Origin: Apteryx mantelli
Lineage: Eukaryota > Chordata > Aves > Apterygiformes > Apterygidae
DNA length: 64,000 nt
Reading direction: 5' to 3'
NCBI RefSeq assembly: GCF_036417845.1
Contig: NC_089980.1
Coordinates: 49,908,501-49,972,500, forward strand
Shown: in pieces, positions 36,281 through 49,669 of the stretch
Layout of the letters: every line of letters starts with the position of its first letter
Position numbering within the stretch: the stretch's first letter is position 1
Position numbers and translations under genes: made by a program
The notes under the pieces: model-generated
Seen by the model: the letters and a program-made list of their open reading frames with translations, nothing else
Databases searched by the model: none
What the model was told of the DNA's origin: nothing

Positions 36281-39200
36281 CTTTGAAGAATGTACAGTCT
36301 TCATCTGAGGTTGCAGAGAATTCCTTGTGTGCTTAGGAGATACACATCTTAAGAATAATGCTTCTTGAAGGTGAACAAGAAGATCCAAAGGATTTGGGGG
36401 AGAAGTTGGATTCTGATTAAGTTCTACTCATGTTGAAATGTCAAAACTTGACAGTTAATAAGTTTAGCAATATTGGATTGATTTGAAGGAAAGGATCATA
36501 AAATGCATTCCTGTTTTTGCAAGTGAATTCAGAATTTAATTTGTACAATATCCAAATAATAAATAAATCCTACTTTGTGACTTTAAAAGAAAGTTTCTGG
36601 GTTGACATGTCATTGAACTTTCTCTGTCTAATATGTTAATATTTTTGAGAACACATCTTTATCTCAGTACTCTCCTTTTTTGTTACTCATGGCACTTCAT
36701 GTATTTCTGGCCTTTTTTATCTTAAAGTTCTATGGCTTCAACAGTGTGCTTGGTGCTTTGTATACAATGTGATGCTGTGCTCAGGAAAAGTTACTATCAT
36801 GCAAACAGTTAAATATGTGAGCTTAATGAAACTTTGTGTCTCATCTCTAAAAGATATTTCTTAAAACTATGTTATCTCAGAATGAATAGGAATTTCTAGG
36901 TTCTTTGCACTTTTGAAAATCAAACAACCTATTTAGGGGTATTAGAGACATAGAAACCCAATTTTAGTTTGTTTTCAAAATGTGAAAGTTAAATATAATT
37001 TTGCTTGGTTGTTAGTCATTACTAAGCCTTTTTTAAGGCAAGGGAACTTTTTCTTAAAAAGGCAGTTGTTAGTATTCCTACATTAATCCTCAGCAAGCTA
37101 AATTTATTACATGTATTTTAAAGTGTTGAATAGAACATGATCATAACAGTTATGATACTCATCTCAGCTAATCCTTAGTTTGACCACCTTTAAGTCTAAA
37201 AACTCTACAAAGTTCATTGTCCCCGTACCTTTCTCTTTGATGCATAACTTTATATTTCCCTCCCTCTACCTTTTCTATTTCAGATGTGTTCTTCTGTTAA
37301 ATTTCAGGCCTGCGGTTCTAATAAACTTTATCACTCTGCCTCTGTCTGATTTTCTGTTGTTGTTTTCTGTGATTGGAGGGGAAAAGGGATTTAAAGCATT
37401 GTGGTCAATTAAAAAAACAATGCAAAATAATGGGTTGTTAGTGTTTCACATGGGATTCTAAAGAATCAATTTAGTTACTTTTAGAAACTTCCTTTTTACT
37501 GTGGTAAACAAAAACAAAGGTGATTTTGTTCACTTTTTTTGGATTATGTCTGTTAAGATAACTTATTTTGATTTTATAATATGAAAAGAGATACAGAATT
37601 ACGGTTTCCTTACTGATAAAAATATTCAGTTACAAAATCTAAATAAAACACGACTTGTGTATTAAGATTTAAGTGTGCCTATATTTTCTTTACTAAGGCT
37701 TATCTAAGTATGTTTTAGTTGTGTGCAGTTTTTTGCTGTACTGAAAATACTGAAAGTGAAAATGGAATATTAAAAATATTAAGGCAAAAAACATGCACAT
37801 AAGTGTGCTTTAAAAAGATCTATTTATCTTTTCTGATGTGTGCTGTTTTTCCTTACTGCACAGTATAGGCATTGCCATTTTTCAGTTATTCCCCTCACAA
37901 TTCCAAGTCAAGGGTTGATGAAATTAAATCTGTTAGAAACAGATTTTTGATAGCAATATTCTTAAAGACACTTAAACTTTTAGTACAAATCATAATTAAA
38001 AAAATATTTTCAACACCTATCTCAGATAAATCTTGGGATTTTTTCATACTTGTTTCAAAATTTGATGAACACTTCTACTTAGAAAGAATTTAGGGATATA
38101 TTTAAGTGTCTTAATTGAACATACTTAAAGATTACCATTTTATAACTTTGTAATGTATTGTCTTTTATTATCGTGTTTTTTATTTCTTTGTCTTGTAAAA
38201 CCATTTAATTTTTTAATGGCTCTAATAAGTTAAACATATGCTATCTGCTTGCAGTTTTCTTTTTCTCAATCTAAGCAGTGCCAGTCAACTCTCCTGAGAC
38301 CATAAAAAGGGGTATAATCCATTCTACTGCATTTGAAGTATAACCAAAATTCCAGAATATTTAGTTTGTAAAAGCCTGTATGACTACTCTGTACTTAGAT
38401 AATGCACTGCACTGGATGTGATTCTTCCTTTAGTAATTTAATTTAGTCGGTTTTGTGACATTCTCTGTTCTGCAGCATAGTCTCTTCTTTGTGTCTGATT
38501 TTTGATGATGTGCAATATATCCTCTAATTGTTTGACCAGACTCCTAGATAACAACTTTGGTAGGGGAAGAGGATATGCACGTGTTTTTCTTATAAACAAA
38601 ACGTGGATCTCTGCTTGAAATCCAAATGAGAACTCTGGTTTTCATTTAGAGCCTCATCTTCTTAATTTCTCACTCTGTGATTACTAACAGAACTGGAGAA
38701 AGTTACAACCTCAGTTTGGTTGTGTTGGAGTATTCAACCCCAGATTTGAAAAAAACTCTTTAAGAACTTGGTCTGCCATAACAAACAAAAGCAAAGAAGC
38801 AAACGTGTAGATGATGACAGCCACTAGAGGATGACTGAGAGCTGCTCTTCTTGTTAGTGTGTGTTTTGTGTGTGCAAGCACATAATTTTCAGTTATCTTT
38901 CTGAGAAACAAGGAAATGAAGGTGATGAGATTTGGCTCTGGTTATGTTAAAGACTAAAGAACCTCTGTGAGTCAGGCAAAGTGAATCAGAAAGATACACT
39001 TTCTGGGGTTTTTGTTCCCCCTCTCCCAAGCATTTTATTAAAGAAATGGTTATTTGTAAAAAGGGAAAGTGGTAATTCCTTTAGATATTAAGAGAATAAG
39101 GCTGGATGAATCAGAAGTTGTGAATGCTACAAGATACTATAGGGGTAGTCATTGGAAGAGGTAAGAGTGATACAGTTGGAAGTTCTTTTCCCCTAGGTGC

Positions 39201-41304
39201 AGTATGTGAGAGTGTCTTTTTTTTCTCAACTCCAAAATTGTTGAAAGTAGGAGCTTGTGTTTGCGAAAGTTCTTACAACAGAGACCTGAATCATACAATT
39301 TACAGCGAATTTATGGGCACTGTCTTCTTTCTTCAGCTGTCTCTTGTCACTGGGGAAATGGGAGGATGCCCAGATTCCAAGAGAATGCTGTCTGTTCTGG
39401 TGAATCTTGCTGATGATTCACTTGTATGTAGTTGTGAAGTGTAGACCCAAAACACTGTTTTTAGCCCTTCTGGCTGGAAGGGAGTATTTTCCTTCTCTCC
39501 ATCCACTCAGTCTCTGGAAGCACCTGACTGCTGTGATAGCAGTGATATGGCGTGATAGCCTCCTTTAACTTAAAAATATAAGTTGAGGAAAAAATGTCTT
39601 CTTACTGAGTAGTCCATTGCCCATTTTGGTGATTGCTCTTATAGTTACCATGTAATACCATCATGAAATGAGCTGGGTTTTGTCTACGTTACCATTAGGC
39701 TCAGAGTTCTGGATGAAAGGTGAAGAAGGCGTTGGTTAGTTTTCACCACAACTTGGCAAAACTGTGAGCCTCAGTAGAAGGACCTGGAACTCTGTTGCAT
39801 ATAATAGTTTATACTTGATCTTTGTTCAGAAAGGGATCTTGTGTGTAGTTATGCGTATATGTGACTGTTTGATGTAGTCTGTAAAATATACATGATGCAC
39901 TATTGAAAAAATATCTTCTAAAAAGTTCTGTTTGATAAAGTGGAAAAGTGGAAAAATCCAACCTGTTTTTCAAATTGCTGGAACATATTAAAACCCAAGT
40001 TAATTCTTTTCCCTCTAGGAAGAAGCTGGAATGCAAAATGTCTTCAACTTTAGTTCTTACACATTTTCCCCCATTCCTATAGCAACAAGGGAAAGTTAAA
40101 ATTACTATATATCAGCAACTGAAACTTGAAGTGCACTGGAAGAGTGGAGTTGATGATCAGTGCAGTATTTAAGTCCAATGTAAGCTGCAGAATGAACATT
40201 TCTGTAGCTTTCTTGAAATAGTTGAACTACAGATGAAATATTATATACATATGAGAGGTGTCATTCCACATGTTTCAAGGAACTCCTTTAGGTCTATAAA
40301 AGTCCTTTATTACATCTTCAGGGGAGAAGGTTTCTCTGTGGGTATTTGTCATTAAGGTCAGTTTTTGTTATGATAATAAGTAATTCTTGAAAGTTTGTTC
40401 TTTTAGTGCTTTGTTGGATGAATTTCAGAGTGAAGGAATATGGCTTTTAGGAAGCCTCAAAGGAATTTAATAAAGCATAATACTACAGATGCTTACAAAT
40501 GGCTTCTTGAAAGTGTAGTTTGAAGGTATAACCTTTATTTTCATCAAGTCTGTTTTAGTGCTTCAATTTGTTTCCTTCAGTTTCCTGGATAATTCAGATT
40601 GGCATTTAATTACCCATTCAGGGAACCATGACTGTAACCATTACATTTGGATACAACTGTTGATAATTCTACCTGTTCCTGGTGATATTGTGAAACTAAG
40701 CTGGAGATAATTCAGTTAGCTTTGTCACCATATTTGTTTGATTTGTGTATTTTGGGAGGTTTGTTTGACGTTCAGTAAAGTAGTACATGGGTATGGGTAG
40801 GAGGCAATCCTATATACATGCATTTGAGATTATTGGGACACTGGCTGACATAAAAATCAGTCATAGATCAAATTTTGATTAAATGATATTAACTTAATCA
40901 TAATCAGTGGATAAATAGGAATCTTTGAGCATAAATTCATTCATTAAAATTAGATGGCTACAGAAAGCACAGACTTAATGATCAGTATGTGGGCAGAGAA
41001 GATTATTGCTACTTATTACAGAAGTTGGTTTCTTATAGTTAGACTGTATGAAAAAAAAATATATAAAAATAAATGCTTGCACTTTTCATAAGCACACACC
41101 AGAGTCAGAAGGTACATTAAATTTGACAAAAGGGTGAAACAAATTGCAGCATATGCCAGCCCAAGGTAAGTACTGTGTGTTACATTGCTTATTTTGTTTT
41201 TATGGTTGACAAAAATGTCACCTGTGATCAATTCTTAAAGAATGGAATGAAAATCTTGTAGGAAAATCAAATTTAAGTCAGATATTTGAAGACTAGTATG
41301 CTTA

Positions 41305-41326
41305 TATGTACATCATATGTACATCA
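41305..41326. repeat. Exact 11-bp tandem duplication
   Basis: TATGTACATCA occurs twice, back to back and without mismatch. It is a small slippage-type duplication in AKT3 intron 1. Confidence 0.8.
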
Positions 41327-43431
41327 CAGTACAGCTTTTTTTTTTTTAATATATCATAGTTGTTTTATGTTCACCTCTGGTTTTGTAATGATTTGTGTGT
41401 TTATAATCAGAGTTAATGCAGTGCTGCAGTGATCCAGAATGGCAAAACCTGCTTTCAGTCATGTGTCATAATCTCTTGGGATCTTTTTCCACATACAGCT
41501 GTTAGATTTGCTTATTGCTAGTCTGAAGTGCACAAATAAAAGTTCTGATAAAATATGAGCCAGAAAATAACTCGCAAACCGGTGAGGTTAAGGATGTGGA
41601 AATGCATGTTCTGTTCATTTCCATCATACTGGCTCTTACATAACACAAAGTCTAAGGGTCCTTTAGACACCCAAAAGGTTGTGCATGGCCTGCATAGTCT
41701 TACTGTTGTACCTGCCAGTGCTGTGGAGATATCTCGGAGGCACTGTCTTAAATAATATTTAGGCCTTGAAGTAGGAATTAATTCAACATTGTGGGTTTTA
41801 ATTTTCTGTACTTGAAATAATGAATGGTTTTGGAAAAGTAAGTTCAATGAAAGCAAAACTGTAAAATGGACACACTGTTTTTTTGTATAATTGTGCTATT
41901 TAGCATATTTTGTTGCATACCACTTGGAGAAAATCTTTGTATTAAGTTTATTTTGCACAACATCCCTACAGAAGCAGCCATCCATCTAGCTGCTGGGTGG
42001 TGAATATACACATTTTTCAAATGATAAATAAGAAATAACCTACATATGTATAACAGTTCAATTTTTAGTCTATGATTGTTTGGCTTATAACAGCTGACTT
42101 TTTGTTCCTTCCTCCATTCATTCATTGCACAAATTGCTTCTAGCACAATAGTATTTATTTTAGTGTTGCATATTATCATATTTACACTTGTTGATTGATA
42201 AACTAAATGGATATGTATTTGCTGCATTTGATAGAACTAAACTGGTCTGTGTGTTCCAGTTCCATGCGAGGGCTGTGTACACGCGTGTTCATGTGTGCGT
42301 AGCCATAGAAGGGCGTTTCTCCACCATCAGAGAAATCCTTTTTCTCAGTTCGCCCACCCTTTTCCAGATCTGAATTATTTGAATGTTTCTTCTCTTTATT
42401 CTGAAGGATGGAGGGGAAAGGCGGTCTGCTGGCAAAAAGAAACCTTTCCTGCCCTCTGGCTTCACTCCCTGCTTGATTACAGCACTATTATCTCTTCTTC
42501 CCAGCTGTTACCTCATCTGGGAGTAAGGTGGTTAGAAGACAGAGTTGTGGCTTCTGAGAGTGGCATGTCTGGTTCTAGGGCTAACCTCCCTTCCGTCCCC
42601 TGCAAACTGAACTTGGTAGGGAAAAAGAGCACTCTTGTTGCTGCCTGGCTTAAAGCCTTGAGAGAATATGCATTTCTTCTTTTCATAAACTAAACATTGG
42701 CTTTTTTGGTTAATCTGTACTCCTAAGAAGCTGTTTTTCTGCTAATGTACTTGCAGATTTGCTATTCTTTTAGCTTATTTAAGTTAAGGGTTTATATTGC
42801 ATATAATGAAGCTACAGTGGAAACAGGAAGAATATTTTGTTTCCACAGCCTTTACTATTTTCTTTTTTAATTCAAGCTTTTTTTTTTAATTGTGTGGCTG
42901 GTAAATTGGTTAATACAAATTCTATGGTTATGAAGATAACTATATCCATAACACTTAAGGCTTTGGTTTTAAGTTCCTTAAAGAACCTTTCCTTCCATTT
43001 TTTTTGCACTCTTGATATGATCAATGAAGTCTTAAAAATAGAACCATTTACCCATTACATGGATTCTGACAAATGTGGAGATGGTTAAAAGTATTGTAAG
43101 TTGCAAGTTAGACCTGTCAACCAGTATTGGCATCCTTTCATTTAAAGGCATCCTGTGCATTAATGCAAGAGAATTCTACTGTGTACAGTTTGTGTAAGTG
43201 CCAGATGTCTTATTTAACAGATTCTGCTTCTATTAAGTAGTAGGGTGTTCATGGAAAACACACTGTAAGACTAGAGACATGATTCTGTTATGTGGTTAAT
43301 TACAAAAAAAAAGAGGGGGGCAGATTTTTAATATGAGCTCAGTCAGTGGAAGACATCAACAAAGACATTGTTGGCTGTCAAATGAGAAAAATAGAGAAAC
43401 CTTAAATTCTTTCTCTAATATTTGCTTCCAG

Positions 43432-43586
43432 GCTGACTCATCAGTAGAAACTGGAAAGAGCTGCAGAAGAGAAGCCAAACAGACAAGCTGATAACTCAAA
43501 GAAATACTCTTTTGAGGAGGGGGTTCAGAGTGGAGCCATCATGAGCGATGTTACCATTGTGAAGGAAGGCTGGGTTCAGAAGAGGG
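43432..43586 (+). other. AKT3: AKT3 exon 2, contains the start codon
   Basis: It is preceded by a pyrimidine-rich acceptor (TTCTTTCTCTAATATTTGCTTCCAG, AG at 43430-43431) and followed by the donor GTAAG at 43587. The first 109 bases are 5'UTR with no ATG. A TAG at 43445-43447 is in frame with the main start, so translation cannot enter from upstream in this frame. The exon ends after the first base of codon 16, giving a phase-1 junction. That is the known AKT-family arrangement, in which a glycine codon is split between this exon and the next. Confidence 0.93.
43541..43586 (+). CDS. AKT3: AKT3, N-terminal 15 residues plus one base (partial CDS)
   Basis: AKT3 is an AGC-family serine/threonine kinase recruited to the plasma membrane through its PH domain by PI(3,4,5)P3, downstream of PI3-kinase. 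It is prominent in brain growth. The translation here is MSDVTIVKEGWVQKR, followed by the first G of the next codon. This equals the start of vertebrate AKT3 as I know it. AKT1 has Ala at 5 and Leu-His at 12-13, and AKT2 begins MNEV, so the paralogue call is firm. These residues form the first strand of the PH domain, including Lys8 and the phosphoinositide-contacting Lys14. The ATG has A at -3 (GCCATCATGA), a good Kozak match, and an in-frame stop lies upstream. The family length is about 479 residues. The next coding exon (expected to begin EYIKNW) was not found before the window ends. Confidence 0.96.
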
Positions 43587-45474
43587 GTAAGTTCTAGACG
43601 TTAATGGAAAGTTCTTCTGATGTATAGCACTCTGTGCACCGTAGCATTATACAGTCACACATATGAGCATTTTTGATATCTTTTCTCATCCACAGCAAAT
43701 TAATCTGACCTTGTTAATACTTAACCTTCTGCACTGCCCTTGTTTATAGGGGTAACTGACAGTAAATAGGAAGCTGGACTTGGTAATTCCCAGCTAACCT
43801 TGCTGCTGCAGCTGCTGTCACCTGTGTATCAGACTGAGTAGGCTATGGTGGCAGCTGTAAGAAGCAGTAACAAAGGTGCTGAGAAAAAGGTTGCCTGAAG
43901 CTGTTGTAGATGCAATACCTTGTGTGAAACTTCCTAGATGCCAAAATCATTCACCCTGGCTAAGCTTATATTACATATGCAAGTAGCCCCCATGAAGTCA
44001 GCATACTACTTGTGTAAGGCTCGGCATGTACTTAATTACTTTGTAGACCTGGAAGCCATATGAGTAAAAAAAATATGTTCCTAATTATAGCCCAGTCTAA
44101 AGCACAATTTTCTGTTACATTTAAATTCCTGTAAATTCTTGAAATGTCATTTTATAATCTGTCACCATGTGATTTGTAAATTTGGGAAAGTTGCTGTATA
44201 TTAGGCTTTGATGAATGGGAAACCTCTAGAAGTTTCTGGCATTTGTATCATGTAATAAACTTCGGATGAAGTCTTCTGTGCTTCATGCTGTCCTGCTTTG
44301 GGTTGTGGTTATGCACATGTTTCCAAAAAAAATCATCTCTTCTCGCAGAGAGAACGTGATCTGGATTAAAAGGTGATTTATGCCATGAGCTTATGTGATT
44401 CTAGCCTGGAAAGTTTTGGTCTGGAATATTGTGAACAAAATTACCCTTTAATTTACTGAGAAATACTTGTTTCAATAGTAGTGTGCAAAGACAAAGATCC
44501 TTATCAGCTTTGTTATTGTAGACTGACATTAAATGTCAAAGAAGCCAGGAAAATTAGAAATAAAGTTTATTATTCTGTTGTTATTCCTCCATAATTGTAT
44601 TTCAGGATGCATTATACATAATGTAGATGAAAATATGCTAGACTACGTGAAGCTTAAGGCCTGCTTCCTGTTTTGGAATTCGTATATATAAAAAGTCAAA
44701 TTTTGCTTGACATGAACTATTTAAAATTTTAACAAGATAGAAAGGAAAAATAATTTATCTGCTCAGTTTGGTTATCTGATTTCCTCTTTTGATTATTTCA
44801 CATAATTTCTTTCAAATGGATGAGAAAGTGATTACAATGATCAAAACAGTTCTCTATTACATAACAGCAATTCCTTCACATAATTTTGTTCATTCTCACC
44901 TAAACCCTGGTATCAACTCTGTGAGCACTTGATATGCTTGTATTAATCACTGGGGTCCAGGAAAGGTCTGTAGTTCTGTACAGTGAAACAAAATGTCTTA
45001 CTGAATGTTTGAAAGTCTAAAATGTAAAATAAAGGTTTTCCTCGTCATGTTGTTTTTCAATCTATTAATTAAAGAAAAGCCTGCTAAGTTGACATTTTGA
45101 TGTCAATTATGTTAGTAATTATTTCCTAAGTAAAGACATTTCATGACTTGCATTTTTCCTCATTTTAATTAACTTCGAGCACATGTTCTGTTCCCCCCCC
45201 CCCTTCTAGCTATAGGTAACTGCGTATGTTTAGGTGAGGGGTTTTTTATTAGATCTAATCTTTTGCTTAGAATTTTCTGTATCTAGCTTATTTTGGTTAT
45301 TGGTGAATTAAAGTGTTCATTTTGTTTATTTGTTTCTGAAAACAAAGGAGTGAAAACAAAGCAGTAGTGTTTTCAGATATCAAAAATTTGTAATCATTTA
45401 ATTCAACAGTTACACATTTCATTTAATTACAGTTTTTACTTTGACCATGCTTTGGAGCAAGAGAGTCAGAGTTG

Positions 45475-45573
45475 TTATGCATATATACATGTATATATAC
45501 ATTTATATTTATATATTTATATATATATAAATATTATTATTATTTTATTTGTATGCATACACACACACATATA
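45475..45573. repeat. AT-rich simple sequence with a short AC run
   Basis: Interleaved ATAT, TATATTTAT and ATTATT units are followed by ACACACACAC. A degenerate microsatellite cluster in AKT3 intron 2. Confidence 0.8.
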
Positions 45574-48500
45574 CGCACATATTATTGTTGCCAGTAAAAG
45601 TATCTAAATGTAATCTAAATTCTGAAAGTTGGAATTTGTATATGTTCGGTAGATGCTTCTGATTTTGGCAGCTAAATATTCTCTCTATACCAAGAAGCAT
45701 CAGGGGTTTGGGTAAACTGTAATGCTAATATAGTTTTAAAGTGGATTCTCTGATCAGCTCCACTTGAGACTCATTAGTTCAGTTCACGGAGTAGTTTTGG
45801 CATGTACAGACTAGGTTCCTTTTGTAGGAAACTGAACTGGTAGCTCCTCTCCAGGTGTACACCAAATTGAATTCCAGCCCCCATCTGAGACATAAAAGTA
45901 CAAACCAATGATTGGCCTTTTGGACAGCCGTGAACCACATGCATGTTGTAACATTCAATCTGAGGGACCAGACTGAATTTAATCTGAAATAAAATTCCTA
46001 AACTGCATGTGGTGTAAAAGTAGGGGCCTCAGCACCAGCTGCTTCAGTTGACTAGCTGCTTCTGTTATGCGAAATTACTTGGTCATGTGGACATAGTCTA
46101 GGGCCTTTTTAAATTGTTCCCTTCAGCAGTCAGGGAGGTTTGTGATATAAGGAACAGAGAAGAGATAAAATCTCTTTCTGTGATTTAGTGCCCACTCAAG
46201 GAGTGTGAGGAAGATTTGAAAATGCTGAGATGAAGAACTGTGTTGCAGTATTTAGCTAACAATGTAGATTTTAAAGGGGAGTTAAATGAATGGAATATAG
46301 GAATGAGAGGGGAGGGCTAAAAGCTGAGCTAATGTCCCTCTCTGAGTTGAGACTCAAACAGAGGAAGGCTGGGGAGGAGAGGGACTTGTAGAGCAGAGTA
46401 TTGGAATTCCTAATGGCTGTGAAATGCTCTGAGAAAACAGTTGCTCTATTCTCTATTATCTTCTAGTACTGTATCTAGTACAATAGTAGAGGGGCATGAC
46501 ATGTCTAAGTTTTTAATCCTGCTATTGAGCACTGGAAGAGTTAATGTGATTCTACATGATTGGCTTCAATGTTCTATTTTTCTGTGCATGTTTAATAGAC
46601 TAACCTTAAGAAATTCCATATATGTATTTACATTAAAGTGTTACACTTCTGAAAACATCCAGCATTCAAAGATAAGAAGTGCCGGAATTAAGTTTGTTTA
46701 ATTAAGGATGATCATACCATGAGGCTTTGAGTAGTCTTATGAGAAGTTGTTTCAATTTGACAAGAGTAGGTGGTATCCAGGAAAAGTAAGTTATTGTATT
46801 TGAATGGTCAGACTGGTAGAGATGACAGGCTACAGGTGCGAACTTTGGATGACAGAAGAAGTGAAACCCAAGAGGAAGTGAAGGCTGAGAAGCTCAGGAA
46901 CGGTCAGGTCCCATCTCATAGAAGAAAGGAGACCCTGAAACACAGTGGCTGGGTCCACCTGAGGAAGTGGTGTGGTCCAGCGGGAGCAGATCCAAGGAAC
47001 AAAACAATTGATGCTGAGGACCTGATATCTACACTGTTTGCATTTGCAAGGTGAAGTGGGTGTTATTTAGGACTTGCTCCCATCTGTTCATGTAGCCCAT
47101 TAGCAGTTGTAGAGCTCCTGGAGTGCATCCTGTGGTTTAGTTTCATCTCAAAGAAACCAAGTTTGTGCACTCTGAGACTGTTTCATGAAGCAAACCGAAG
47201 TGCAGTAAGTAGGGTGATAGGAAGACTTGTTGCAGAAGTGCTCTCTTTATCTGAACTAAAGTACTGATGTAGATGTACCCTATGAGACATCATAACTTGT
47301 CCAAGTCAGGGGGCCAAGTACTGTAGGACAGAAATGATTTTTTGATATACAGCTGAACAGCCTCCTAAAATGGACTTTGCTCAGTCAAGAGAGTAGTGGG
47401 AATGTATTTTGTACAGATGGTCGTGTGGTTTTCTGTGACATACTGTCTCAGATCTAGTGAAAAGAACCAAGTATCTTGGGGCCTTGTGTCCAGCGCTGCT
47501 TGAAAGATACTCTTGTAATTTAGTGGCCCAGTGTTATGTTTCAGAGAGAATAATCATTTTCCTTTATTCTTTCTGTTCTCCAGTTATTCCAGTAGCCAGA
47601 TTAGAAGAGAGATGTGTTGTCTTCCTGTAGGAGTTTCCTTTTTAGGCAATAACCTGCTTTCTCTCATTCTAATGCATATAGATGAAAGAGAAGTGATCTT
47701 GACTAAAAATCTGAAATGTACTGATCCAAACCTTGCTGCTGACACACAGGAGATAAAACGTATATTTAATATGTATACAATTAGTGTAAGGACTCTGGAG
47801 TAATTGCTGAAATTACCTTTACATTTTGGGTTTGCTTAAAGCACAGTGTTTTACAAAGTGTCATCCTAAACGATTACAAAATTTAGTATTTTGAAATGAA
47901 TAAAAATTGAATGTGTTACAGATGGGGGATATGTTTTTAATATATCAGTTTGGAAACAGCTATTTTTTAAATGGATGGATATGCTTAGTATGCATAGAGC
48001 TGTATCATTACTAAAGATGTTTTTGATCTATCCAATTCAGGTGATTTTTTTTTTCTTTAAAGTTAAAGTTTCCTGAGTTGTAGAGTTGACCTCGTCTGTG
48101 GTCTATAATAGTCACAACAATTAGATTTAACAATCATTAATAACCATGCTTAATTGCAACCTAATTTCTTTATATGTAACCTGTGCACAAGATTTCAATT
48201 AGTTTAAACATATGAAAAGTTTTAAGAGTCTTTGTTATCATGTTACCAAAAGATCATTTGGGACAAAGGAAAAATTGACACAGATGCAAACTTTTTTAAG
48301 GGACCCAGTTTTAAATTTAACATGTCAACTAACATTTTTTATCAAAAGAGTAAGGGTGTTTCATTTGGGGAGAATATGCCTAATGCATATTACGTAACAA
48401 GATGGTTAAATCATTATTTTAAAGACAGAACAAAATGTTTTCGGTTTAAGTCATTGCTTCTGTTATTATACTTCAGTTACCAGACTTCTGTAGGGCTGCT

Positions 48501-49636
48501 GCATTCAAGTGTGTTAAATTTTCTCTTTTGCTCTCTAGATTCATACTCCAGAATGATATATCTCAGATTTTCATTATTTCTCCAATCCTATCTGTGCCAC
48601 TGATGGTTTTGCAAATGAGATTTGAAAGAGTGTGCCTTTAGTTTGAAGCAATATGCACTAAGTTATTCTTTGTCCAGTAACACTAGATCAAAATGGTTTT
48701 GGTTTCATAACTTTCAGCATTATCTGTCAAGGAGCACACTAAATTAATTTCTTTCAGCTGTTACGAGATATTAGACATACTGTTTGGCATGACAATCTTT
48801 ACATGCTTTTATTATATATTTTTACTTATATTGAATAGATAATATATCTGACTTGCTCAGGTGGGCAACATTTTTATAATTTCCCAGTTTCTGATGTCCT
48901 CATTTTTATCTCGTAACACTTAAATGAAGTATGGAAGTACTATTATACCCATCTTATAGAGAGATAACTGAAGTTTAAAGTAGATATGACTTAACCACGA
49001 TAACTTAAGATGTAATGAGATGGCAGATAAAAACAGATTTCTTGAAGCTTTTCTATGAGGTTGTTCTGTAATCAGTGTGTCATTAGAATACTGGAATATC
49101 TTTCTGTCTCCCTTTAAATTTTTTCTTTCTTTTCTTTTTTTTTTTAATACAGCCTTTCATACCTTCTTAGTACTCATAATTGAATTATCTTAATAATCCT
49201 AAGTAGTGTTAACGTTTCTAAACTCACAGACTTTATGGGATAAGATGTGTTTCATTTATTGTGATGAGATTAATACAGCTGCTGGTCTGTTCTCATTTTT
49301 TGCATTTGAAACAATGATGCAGATATCATGAGAATGTTAAGAAAAAGCTCTGCGTGGAAAGTATTTTGTGCTGTTTTATCTCCTACCGAGAAGAATAAGT
49401 AGTTGGACTGTATATGGAATAAATACATTGTTCCAGATAGGAATAGAACTGTTATTTATAGGACAAATAGTTTACAGTCTCAGGGTAACATGTCTTACAA
49501 AAAAAGAAAAACACTGAAAAAGAGTTCGACAGTTCAATTTAATGGACATCAGGTTTTGCAGTTGAACCGATGAACCAGCACCAAAGAGATGTAAATTTTG
49601 GAAATATAGACTGGATGTTGAGTTTATGCAGTATGG

Positions 49637-49669
49637 TTTTTTGTTTTGTTTTTTTTTTGGGGGGGGGGA
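49637..49669. repeat. T-rich run joined to a G10 run
   Basis: TTTTTTGTTTTG and a long T run directly abut about ten G bases. A homopolymer junction of this kind often shows assembly and length errors. Confidence 0.8.

Larger units (their letters stand above)
31271..43431 (+). other. AKT3: AKT3 intron 1
   Basis: It is bounded by the donor GTAAGG at 31271 and the acceptor TTTGCTTCCAG ending at 43431. The first 900 bases are still CpG island and include a CTG repeat. The remainder is AT-rich. Seen inside are a 12-bp tandem duplication at 33361-33384 (AGCTTCTTAAAT/AGCTTCTTAAGT), TTTAAACAAT-type low-complexity repeats at 36188-36280, an 11-bp exact tandem repeat at 41305-41326 and a somewhat less AT-rich stretch at 42240-42660. 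No other gene was recognised in the intron. Confidence 0.75.

Noticed and set aside
46770..47054. 94-codon charged frame in AKT3 intron 2
   Set aside because: No recognisable homologue or splice boundaries. A frame of this length is expected by chance in 64 kb.
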